Source: DASUMP01 sp036277635 (lineage in GTDB: Bacteria; Actinomycetota; Acidimicrobiia; IMCC26256; PALSA-610). Taken from it: a DNA stretch of 14,347 nucleotides. The notes below the pieces were generated by a model. The model was not told the origin of the DNA, ran no database searches, and was given only the letters and a program-made list of their open reading frames with translations. The position numbers were made by a program, and so were the translations under genes. Positions 1-6,281 of the stretch are shown here, piece after piece (position 1 is the stretch's first letter; every line of letters starts with the position of its first letter). The DNA is taken from NCBI GenBank assembly GCA_036277635.1, contig DASUMP010000130.1:1-14347 (forward strand). Direction: 5' to 3'.

Positions 1-770
1 ATGATCGCGACGTCTTCGGGACCCGACGCGCCCTCACGATCGAGCATGGCCCGGTACGACGGCAGGTGTCCGTAGATCCGGAAATCCTTCGCCGCGCGCG
101 CTCGCGTGGCTTCGAGGTCGTGGGTCACACACACCGGCAGCGACACGGCGATCTGCGGCGCCGGCCGTCCGGCGGCCTTCGCCGCCGCGCTGATCGTCGG
201 TGCGGTGTGCTCGGCGATGGTCGCGGGTCCCGTCATCCACGTGGCCGTGCCGTCGGCGACGGTGCCGGCCAGTCGCAGCATCTGCTCGCCGAGCGCAGCC
301 ACGAGCACCGGTGGCGCCGACACGCCCGCCACGTCGACCGTGGCCCTCGCCGTCAGCGTCTCACCCGCGAACGACGACGCCCGATCGGCGAGCAACGGCA
401 TGAGCACCGACAGGTACTCGCGCATGTGGCGCACGGGCTTGTCCCACGACAGCCCGAACATGCCCTCGATCATGACCTGGTGCGACAGCCCGATCCCGAG
501 CAGGAAGCGGTTGCCGCTCGCCAGCTGCACGGTGAGGGCCTGCTGCGCCATCGTCATCGGGTGCCGCAGGTACGTGGGCACGACGCCCGTGCCGAACGTG
601 ATGCGCGGCACCTCCCGCGACACCGCCGCCAGCAAGGTCATCGCGTCGGGCCCGAGGGTGTTCGCCATCCACAGCGCGTCGAACCCGTCGGCCTCGACGC
701 GCTTCGCCGACGCCACGACATCGTCGAAGCTGCGCCCCGACGCGTCGCCACCGAAGATCCCGATCCGCAT
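1..770 (-). CDS. F420-dependent LLM-class oxidoreductase, partial (C-terminus off the left edge)
   Basis: About 256 codons are open from the ATG at 770 to the window edge, so the C-terminus is missing. The N-terminus reads MRIGIFGGDASGRSFDD, followed by a segment containing EADGFDALWMANTLGPD and then ITFGTGVVPTYLRHPMTMAQ. This is the usual start of luciferase-like TIM-barrel flavin/F420 oxidoreductases. Later segments (LLGIGLSHQVMIEGMFGLSW, MREYLSVLMPLL, APPVLVAALGEQMLRLAG, DGTATWMTGP) fit the actinobacterial MSMEG_4879-type subfamily, whose members are somewhat under 300 residues. Such proteins are cytosolic and probably use reduced F420 to reduce or oxidise a small organic substrate that cannot be named from sequence. 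A GGAGG ribosome-binding site (complement of 777-781) lies 6 nt upstream of the ATG. The gene is divergent from the tRNA-Gly gene. Family is confident; substrate is unknown. Confidence 0.88.
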   Translation of the reverse strand, partial: MRIGIFGGDASGRSFDDVVASAKRVEADGFDALWMANTLGPDAMTLLAAVSREVPRITFGTGVVPTYLRHPMTMAQQALTVQLASGNRFLLGIGLSHQVMIEGMFGLSWDKPVRHMREYLSVLMPLLADRASSFAGETLTARATVDVAGVSAPPVLVAALGEQMLRLAGTVADGTATWMTGPATIAEHTAPTISAAAKAAGRPAPQIAVSLPVCVTHDLEATRARAAKDFRIYGHLPSYRAMLDREGASGPEDVAI

Positions 771-807
771 CGGACGCCTCCCGTACCCCCCTCGGGGGTC
801 ACATTGC

Positions 808-813
808 TATTCT
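808..813 (+). promoter_or_regulatory. Putative -10 element of the tRNA-Gly gene
   Basis: TATTCT (consensus TATAAT) ends 11 nt before the first base of tRNA-Gly, which suits a transcript starting a few bases before the mature 5' end. I see no convincing -35 hexamer at the right distance, so the call rests on position and the -10 match only. Confidence 0.35.
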
Positions 814-824
814 GACGGTCCTTC

Positions 825-897
825 GCGGACGTGGCTCAGCTGGTAGAGCACAACCTTGCCAAGGTTGGGGTCGCGGGTTCGAATCCCGTCGTCCGCT
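825..897 (+). tRNA. tRNA-Gly(GCC)
   Basis: A full cloverleaf can be drawn by eye. The acceptor stem GCGGACG pairs with CGTCCGC. The D arm is GCTC-AGCTGGTA-GAGC. The anticodon stem CAACC/GGTTG carries the loop TTGCCAA with anticodon GCC at 858-860. The T arm is GCGGG-TTCGAAT-CCCGT. The discriminator base is T at 897 and CCA is not encoded. Length is 73 nt without CCA. A strong hairpin follows 15 nt downstream. Confidence 0.96.
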
Positions 898-912
898 CTC
901 GCGAATGTGCAG

Positions 913-939
913 ATCAGCGCCCCACTCCGGGGCGCTGAT
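913..939 (+). terminator. Terminator-like hairpin after tRNA-Gly
   Basis: A perfect 11-bp stem, ATCAGCGCCCC (913-923) pairing with GGGGCGCTGAT (929-939), encloses the 5-nt loop ACTCC. An outer GCGAA (901-905)/TTCGC (939-943) complementarity could extend it, in competition with the last inner base pair. No U-tract follows beyond TT. That is common for intrinsic terminators in GC-rich actinobacteria. It would separate the tRNA transcript from the GH43 genes. Confidence 0.7.
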
Positions 940-1045
940 TCGCGTCATGGGGCTGACCGTGACAAGTCGGTGACGGGCGGCGGTTCTCCGGAACTCCGTC
1001 GGCGTGATCGCACCTCAGGCCGCGGGTCCCGCGCGCCGAACCAGT

Positions 1046-1052
1046 GAGGAGG
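1046..1052 (+). promoter_or_regulatory. Strong Shine-Dalgarno sequence, oddly placed for the first GH43 gene
   Basis: GAGGAGG is the best ribosome-binding sequence upstream of the first GH43-like gene, but it lies 25 nt before the in-frame ATG at 1078. At ideal spacing (6 nt) it serves a GTG at 1059 in a different frame. An in-frame TGA at 1045-1047 rules out a longer N-terminus in the GH43 frame. Either the start is the poorly spaced ATG 1078 (or GTG 1081), or there is an indel in the signal-peptide region. Confidence 0.5.
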
Positions 1053-1077
1053 TCCGCGGTGGTCGCGGGCGATCCTC

Positions 1078-3141
1078 ATGGTGCATCCCGGTTCTCCTCC
1101 GCAGCCACGGCGAGCGTGGGTGGTGGCTGTCGTGGCGCTGGGGATGCTGGGGGCGCTGACGTCGGGAGCCGGTGCCGACGATCGGGTCGATGCCACGGCG
1201 AGCACGTCGGCGTGGTTCAAGCCCGGCGTGCCGTTCACGTGGCAGTTCCCCGACCCATCCGTGTACCGGGTCGGTCGGTTCACCTGGGCGGCGTCGACGA
1301 ACCAGGGCGGTGCCCACGTGCCGGTGATGTGGTCCACGCAAGCCAATGTGTGGACCGCGCGCGCGAATTACGCGCCGAACCCGTACAACTCGGACCCGTG
1401 GATGAACGACGCGTTGACCGGCTTCGTCGGAGCGTGGCCGCAGACCGTGAACGGACACTCGTGGGTGCGCTACGAGATGTGGGCGCCGTCGATCGCGCGG
1501 ATCGGATCGGCGTACGTCGCGTACCTCGCGGTGCGTGTGGAGATGGATCCGTACCGGTTCTGCATCTTCGCGGCGACGTCGGTGTCACCGGCGGGACCGT
1601 TCGCGACCGTGGCGGATCCGCTCGTGTGCCGTGGTGTGAACGAGCCGAGTGGTCAGGACTCCATGACGAACCCGGCGGGCTACATCGACCCCGACGTGTT
1701 CGTCGACGCGAACGGAGCGGCGTACCTGCTGTTCAAGAGCGAAGGCGGGCCGAACGGCAACTACCCGAAGCTGTGGTCGCAACGGCTGTCGGCGTCGGGG
1801 ACGTCGGTCACGGGCGCGGCGACGTTGTTGCTGACCCGCAACGCGTCACCCGCAGGTGGGACGGGCAACTGGGAAGGCAACATCGTCGAGAACCCGTCGA
1901 TGGTGCGCTACCGCGGGCGGTACTTCCTCGTCTACTCCGCGAACCTGTGGTCGACGGCCGCGTACGCCACCGGGTACGCGGTGTGCTCCGGCCCGCAGGG
2001 CCCCTGCACCCGACCGTCGTCGAGCCCGCTACTGCGATCCGGCGCTCGGGCGGGCACCGGTCCCGGGGGCGGCGACGTATACGTCGACGAACGTGGGCGC
2101 TTGAAGCTCGCGTACCACGCGTGGCGATGTGGGGGTGGGGCCGGAGCCGTGTGTGGCGACGGCCGGACGAACCGGCGCACGTTGCGGCAAGCCTGGTTCG
2201 AGTGGGACGGCAGCCGCCTGTGGGCGCGCGGCTTCGGCAACACGTGGGGGAGTGGTCCCGACTCGCTCTGGACGTTCGACGCGGACGCGCGTCCGACCGT
2301 GCACGAGATCGCGGCATCGCGCACGTACACGCCGGTGGCGGGCGACTTTCGCGACGACGCGCGCGACGAGATCCTCTGGTACGGCACCGCGGGCGCCGCC
2401 GACGCCATCGCGACGTTCGACGACGACCTGACGATGCACTTGTCGGGCGTGGATCAGCCAGCCTCGTTCCTTCCCATCGCCGGCGACTTCGATGCTGACG
2501 GCGATGACGACGTCTACTGGTACGCACCCGGCCCACGCGCTCTCGAAGGGAGGTCCGACGCGCAACCGGAAGACGAGTTCTGGCTCTCGAACGCGATGAA
2601 CCTCGGTCCCCGGCACGTATCGCGGGCGCAGGATTCGTATGCGTCTCCGATCGCCGGCGATTTCACGGGTGACGGCGCGACCGACCTGTGGTGGACCACA
2701 CCCGGCGGTGCCGCGGAAGAGCTGTGGGATCTCGAGCCCTCGCTGTCGGGGATCGACGTGCGGGTCGTGCCGAAGGGCAACGTCGTGACGAGCGACGCGA
2801 CCCCGCTTGTCGGCGACTTCGACGGCGACCGCATCGACGACATCTTCTGGTACGGACGAGGCGCACTCGGCGACTCGCGCTGGACCTTCGACGCGACCGG
2901 TCGCGCGACAGCGACCTCCGAACAGGTGCGTGGCGAGTACGAACCGTTCGTCGGCGACTTCGACGGCAACGGGGTCGACGACATCTTCTGGTACGGCCCG
3001 GGCGCGGGCACCGACTACCTGTGGCGGTTCCAGCCCGGCGGCGCCGCGCAGGCCGCGAAGGTCGCCGCGACCGGCCACGCCACACCGATCGTCGGTGACT
3101 TCGACGGCAACGGTGTCGACGACATCTTCTGGTACTCGTGA
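1078..3141 (+). CDS. Secreted GH43-like domain plus C-terminal FG-GAP/VCBS repeat propeller, copy 1
   Basis: 687 residues. Residues 1-33 form a Sec-type signal peptide: Arg11-Arg12, a hydrophobic stretch from about 14 to 28, and a likely cut after AGA at 31-33. Residues about 43-390 resemble a glycoside hydrolase family 43 five-bladed propeller. FPDPSV supplies a candidate base Asp59, YIDPDVFVD a candidate pKa-tuning Asp204, and VENPSMV a candidate acid Glu271. YEMWAPSIAR, SPAGPF and LKLAYHAWR are also typical of the fold. Residues 419-687 hold six repeats of the form P-x-x-GDF-x-GDG-x-DDI-x-WYG, like FG-GAP/VCBS calcium-binding propeller repeats. The protein ends exactly on the sixth repeat, with no membrane anchor or sorting signal. 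Its likely job is binding or cleaving an arabinose- or xylose-containing glycan outside the cell; the substrate is unknown. It overlaps its paralogue by 4 nt (GTGA). The start is uncertain because the best ribosome-binding site is out of register. Confidence 0.85.
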   Translation: MVHPGSPPQPRRAWVVAVVALGMLGALTSGAGADDRVDATASTSAWFKPGVPFTWQFPDPSVYRVGRFTWAASTNQGGAHVPVMWSTQANVWTARANYAPNPYNSDPWMNDALTGFVGAWPQTVNGHSWVRYEMWAPSIARIGSAYVAYLAVRVEMDPYRFCIFAATSVSPAGPFATVADPLVCRGVNEPSGQDSMTNPAGYIDPDVFVDANGAAYLLFKSEGGPNGNYPKLWSQRLSASGTSVTGAATLLLTRNASPAGGTGNWEGNIVENPSMVRYRGRYFLVYSANLWSTAAYATGYAVCSGPQGPCTRPSSSPLLRSGARAGTGPGGGDVYVDERGRLKLAYHAWRCGGGAGAVCGDGRTNRRTLRQAWFEWDGSRLWARGFGNTWGSGPDSLWTFDADARPTVHEIAASRTYTPVAGDFRDDARDEILWYGTAGAADAIATFDDDLTMHLSGVDQPASFLPIAGDFDADGDDDVYWYAPGPRALEGRSDAQPEDEFWLSNAMNLGPRHVSRAQDSYASPIAGDFTGDGATDLWWTTPGGAAEELWDLEPSLSGIDVRVVPKGNVVTSDATPLVGDFDGDRIDDIFWYGRGALGDSRWTFDATGRATATSEQVRGEYEPFVGDFDGNGVDDIFWYGPGAGTDYLWRFQPGGAAQAAKVAATGHATPIVGDFDGNGVDDIFWYS
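2332..3141 (+). repeat. Six FG-GAP/VCBS-type protein repeats in GH43 copy 1
   Basis: Repeat units begin at residues 419, 466, 524, 576, 623 and 670, spaced 47-58 residues apart. Each has a core resembling GDFDGNGVDDIFWYG. The Asp-rich loops (DADGDDD, DGNGVDD) look like calcium-binding DxDxDG loops. The first unit (GDFRDDARDE) and the fourth (DGDRIDD) have lost some loop glycines that copy 2 keeps. The strand LWTFD before the first unit (about 397-401) could complete the last unit, which ends at WYS. These are divergent, protein-level repeats, not a DNA tandem array. Confidence 0.8.
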
Positions 3142-5270
3142 CGCGCAAGGTGCTGGAGTCGGTGCAACGGCGCATGCCAGACTGCCCGGCGGTGGGGAGC
3201 ACCGTGCACATCGTCCAGCCGGGTCGACGAGTCCGACGCGCCCGTGTCGCCGTCGTCGCGCTGACGCTCGCGCTGCTCGGAACCGCGCTCGTCGCGCCGA
3301 GCCCGTCGGAGGCGGCGAGCAGCAGTACGTCGGCGTGGTTCAAGCCCGGCAACGTCTTCACGTGGCAGTTCCCCGACCCGTCGGTGTACGAGGTCGGACC
3401 GTTCACGTGGGCGGCGTCGACCGGACAGGGTGGCGCGCACCTGCCGCTGATGTGGTCGACCGAGTCGGCCACGTGGATCGCCCGCACCGACTACACGCCC
3501 AACCCGTACAACGCCGACCCCTACCTCAACGACGCGCTGGTCGCCTTCGGCGCCGGGTGGCCGCGCACGATCTTCAACCACTCGTGGATGAAGTACGAGC
3601 TTTGGGCACCGTCGATCGCCCGTTTCGGCAACACCTACGTCGCGTACTTCGCGGTGCGCCAGACGACCTCGGCGTTCCGCTTCTGCATCTACACGGCGAC
3701 CGCGAGCAAGCCTGCAGGTCCGTTCGCGGCGCAGTCGACCCCACTCGTCTGCCGTGGCATCAACGAGCCGAGCGGGCAGAACGCGACGACCAACCCCAAC
3801 GGCTACATCGATCCCGACGTGTTCGTCGACGCGAACGGCGCGGCGTACCTCATCTTCAAGAGCGAAGGTGGCGACAACGCGAACTACCCGAAACTGTGGT
3901 CGCGGCGGCTCACGTCGAACGGCCTGGCGTTCACGGCGTCGCCGGCGGCCATGCTGCTCACCCGCAACACGAATCCCCCCGGCGGCACCGGCAACTGGGA
4001 AGGCAACATCATCGAGAACCCGTCGATGGTGCGCCACAGCGGGAAGTACTTCCTCTTCTACTCGGGCAACCTCTGGCGCACGTCGAGCTACGCCACGGGC
4101 TACGCGGTGTGCAGCGGACCGCAAGGCCCGTGCTCGCGTCCGGTGTCGACGCCGTTGCTCCAAACGGGTGGCGCGAACGGCTACGGGCCCGGCGCGGCCG
4201 ACGGCCACGTGGATGCACGCGGCCGGTTGAAGGTCGCGTACCACGGGTGGCGGTGCGCGGGTGGCAACACCGCGACGTGTGGTGACGGGCAGGCCAACCG
4301 CCGCACGTTCCGCCAGGCGTGGCTCGCGTGGGACGGCGCGAAGCTCGTCGTGAAGAAGGCCGGGAACAGCTGGGGATCGGGTACCGACTACATCTGGACG
4401 TACGACAGCACCGGCGATGCCGACGCCTGGAGCGCGAACAGTGGCGGCACGTACACGCCGGTGGCCGGCGACTTCACCGGCGACGGTGCCGACGAGATCT
4501 ACTGGTACGGCACCGAGACGACCGTCGACTACCTCGCCACGTTCTCGCCGACGACGCTCGCGATGTCGTTGAGCGGCGTCAACCAGTCGGGTGCGTTCCT
4601 CCCCGTGGCCGGCGACTTCAACGGCGACGGCAACGACGACGTCTACTGGTACGCGCCCGGCAACCAGGCGCTCGTGGGTCGTTCCGACGTGCGACCCGAA
4701 GACGTCTTCTGGCTCTCCGACGGTGCGAGCATGCACGCGCAGTTGGTCACGCGCGCGCAGGACGGGTTCGGCTACCCGGTCGCGGGCGACTTCACCGGCG
4801 ACGGCACCGACGACCTGTGGTGGACGGCGCCGGGTGCGGGCCCCGAGGCGTTGTGGGACTTCGACGCCGACGGCGCCGGCGTCACGGTCAACGTCATCGG
4901 GAAGGGCAACGTCGTGGTGCGCGACTCGACCCCACTGGTGGGCGACTTCGACGGTGACGGCATCGACGACATCTTCTATTACGGGCGCGGGACGCTCCCC
5001 GATCAGCTCTGGACGTTCAACAGCAGCGGCAACGCGTCGGCGGTGGCCAAGACCGTGAACGGCGACTACCGCCCGTTCACCGGCGACTTCGACGGTAACG
5101 GCGTCACCGACATCTTCTGGTACGGCCCGGGTCCGGGCACCGACTACCTCTGGTTCTACGAGACCGGCGGCACGTTCACCGCGACGAAGCCCACCAACGG
5201 CGGCTACTACACGCCCGTGGTCGGCGACCTGAACGACGACGGCGTCGACGACGTGTACTGGTACAACTGA
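3138..5270 (+). CDS. Secreted GH43-like domain plus C-terminal FG-GAP/VCBS repeat propeller, copy 2
   Basis: 710 residues from the GTG at 3138, which overlaps the stop of copy 1 in a GTGA and suggests translational coupling. A second plausible start is GTG 3204 (residue 23): it follows GGGGAG by 4 nt and aligns better with the N-terminus of copy 1. The signal peptide has basic residues at about 30-36 and a hydrophobic core at about 37-53, cut near SEAA. The GH43-like domain (about 64-410) keeps the candidate catalytic acids: Asp80 in FPDPSV, Asp225 in YIDPDVFVD, Glu293 in IENPSMV. Six GDF repeats begin at residues 441, 489, 547, 599, 646 and 693, and the protein ends on the last one. It aligns with copy 1 along its whole length, with matching repeat spacing, so this is a tandem duplication followed by divergence. 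Its repeats look less eroded than those of copy 1. It is probably exported and acts on or binds a polysaccharide. Confidence 0.87.
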   Translation: MTRKVLESVQRRMPDCPAVGSTVHIVQPGRRVRRARVAVVALTLALLGTALVAPSPSEAASSSTSAWFKPGNVFTWQFPDPSVYEVGPFTWAASTGQGGAHLPLMWSTESATWIARTDYTPNPYNADPYLNDALVAFGAGWPRTIFNHSWMKYELWAPSIARFGNTYVAYFAVRQTTSAFRFCIYTATASKPAGPFAAQSTPLVCRGINEPSGQNATTNPNGYIDPDVFVDANGAAYLIFKSEGGDNANYPKLWSRRLTSNGLAFTASPAAMLLTRNTNPPGGTGNWEGNIIENPSMVRHSGKYFLFYSGNLWRTSSYATGYAVCSGPQGPCSRPVSTPLLQTGGANGYGPGAADGHVDARGRLKVAYHGWRCAGGNTATCGDGQANRRTFRQAWLAWDGAKLVVKKAGNSWGSGTDYIWTYDSTGDADAWSANSGGTYTPVAGDFTGDGADEIYWYGTETTVDYLATFSPTTLAMSLSGVNQSGAFLPVAGDFNGDGNDDVYWYAPGNQALVGRSDVRPEDVFWLSDGASMHAQLVTRAQDGFGYPVAGDFTGDGTDDLWWTAPGAGPEALWDFDADGAGVTVNVIGKGNVVVRDSTPLVGDFDGDGIDDIFYYGRGTLPDQLWTFNSSGNASAVAKTVNGDYRPFTGDFDGNGVTDIFWYGPGPGTDYLWFYETGGTFTATKPTNGGYYTPVVGDLNDDGVDDVYWYN
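4458..5270 (+). repeat. Six FG-GAP/VCBS-type protein repeats in GH43 copy 2
   Basis: Units start at residues 441, 489, 547, 599, 646 and 693, with spacings of 48, 58, 52, 47 and 47 residues, nearly the same as copy 1. Cores such as GDFTGDGADEIYWYG, GDFNGDGNDDVYWYAPG and GDFDGNGVTDIFWYGPG keep the Asp/Gly loop expected for calcium binding. Most units are followed by a strand of the form D-x-LW-x-F. The last unit lacks that strand, and one is supplied ahead of the first unit (DYIWTYD, about 417-423), consistent with ring closure. Confidence 0.82.
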
Positions 5271-5296
5271 CCGACCGCCCCGCGCAGTTGTACGTT
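5267..5296 (+). promoter_or_regulatory. Candidate promoter of the reductoisomerase-like gene (leaderless mRNA)
   Basis: CTGACC (5267-5272; consensus TTGACA) and TACGTT (5291-5296; consensus TANNNT) are separated by 18 nt. The -10 ends 7 nt before the GTG at 5304, so transcription would start at or next to the start codon. No Shine-Dalgarno sequence precedes that GTG. Together these suggest a leaderless transcript, common in actinobacteria. The -35 overlaps the stop of GH43 copy 2. Confidence 0.4.
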
Positions 5297-5303
5297 CACG
5301 ATT

Positions 5304-6281
5304 GTGACGACGATCTGGTACGAGCACGACGCTGATCCGGACGCGATCCGTGGGCAACGCATTGCGGTGGTCGGGTACGGCAACCAAGGACGGTCGTGGG
5401 CACTCAACCTGCGCGACTCCGGACTCGACGTGCACGTCTGCGTTCGCGCCGACGCGAGTCGCGAGCAGGCCGTGGCCGACGGGTTCACCTCCGGTGAGCT
5501 CTCGGACGCGTCCGCTGCCGACATCGTGTGTGTGCTCGTCCCCGACGACGTGATCCCGTCGCTGCCGATCGCTCCGCGCGCTGACGCGCTCACGATCGTC
5601 GCGAGCGGCTACACGCTCGCGTTCGACCGCTTCACGCCCGCCGGCGACATCGGGATGATCGCGCCGCGCATGCTCGGCCCCGAGGTGCGCCGCTGCTACG
5701 AGGAAGGCACCGGCTTCATCACCGCTATCGGCGTTCACGTCGATCGCACCAGCACCGCTCTCGCCCGCACACTCGCGGTCGCACGGGCGATGGGTGGTCT
5801 GCGGCAGGGAGCCATCGAGCTGAGCGCGCAGCAAGAGGCGGTCCTCGACCTCGCCGTCGAACAGGCGCTCTCGCCTGCGCTCACCGCGGTCAACAATGCG
5901 TTCGTGCAGACGATGCTCGAGCACGGGATCCCGATCGAAGCGATCATCACCGAGCTCGTGCTCTCGGGCGAGGTCGAACGCACGTACCGCTTGCTGCGCG
6001 AAGAGGGATACGCGGTGCAGTCGGAGTACCACTCGCCGACCAGCCAGTACGGTCAGCTCTCCCGAAGGGGGCGCTACGACCACCTCGACGTGCTCGGCAC
6101 GATGCGTGAGCTCGTCGACGACATCGCCTCGGGCCGCTTCGCCGACGAGTGGGACGGCGAGCGCGACGCCGGCTACCCGACACTCGCGCGGCTGAAGGAT
6201 CAGCACGCCGGCGCCGCCGTGCGGGAGTTCGAAGCTGACCTCCGCCGCCGACTCGGCCCGAAGGCACGGTCGCCTCAGTAG
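5304..6281 (+). CDS. Ketol-acid reductoisomerase-like protein with altered active site
   Basis: 325 residues, the normal length of a class I ketol-acid reductoisomerase (IlvC), and alignable end to end. The N-terminal Rossmann domain has the dinucleotide motif GYGNQG (24-29), with Arg48 and Ser52 placed to bind an NADPH phosphate. The C-terminal helical domain keeps Asp182 and Glu186 (LDLAVEQ, matching DLFGEQ), Glu217 and Ser244 (HSPTSQYG). Other normally invariant positions differ: the HGF motif reads SGY (Ser101), APKGPG reads APRMLG (Arg122), and the second Glu of the C-terminal metal pair aligns with Ser221. The fold and nucleotide binding are therefore likely. The valine/isoleucine pathway isomeroreductase reaction is doubtful, and it may be a related reductase. 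The GTG start has no Shine-Dalgarno but has a promoter-like sequence at leaderless distance. Its 3' end overlaps the convergent E1 gene by 7 nt. Confidence 0.85.
   Translation: MTTIWYEHDADPDAIRGQRIAVVGYGNQGRSWALNLRDSGLDVHVCVRADASREQAVADGFTSGELSDASAADIVCVLVPDDVIPSLPIAPRADALTIVASGYTLAFDRFTPAGDIGMIAPRMLGPEVRRCYEEGTGFITAIGVHVDRTSTALARTLAVARAMGGLRQGAIELSAQQEAVLDLAVEQALSPALTAVNNAFVQTMLEHGIPIEAIITELVLSGEVERTYRLLREEGYAVQSEYHSPTSQYGQLSRRGRYDHLDVLGTMRELVDDIASGRFADEWDGERDAGYPTLARLKDQHAGAAVREFEADLRRRLGPKARSPQ

Noticed and set aside
1044..2498. A 484-codon plus-strand frame containing the well-placed GTG at 1059
   Set aside because: The product is Arg-rich and unlike any family, while the overlapping frame encodes clear GH43 motifs. 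Only its start signal is of interest, and that is reported separately.
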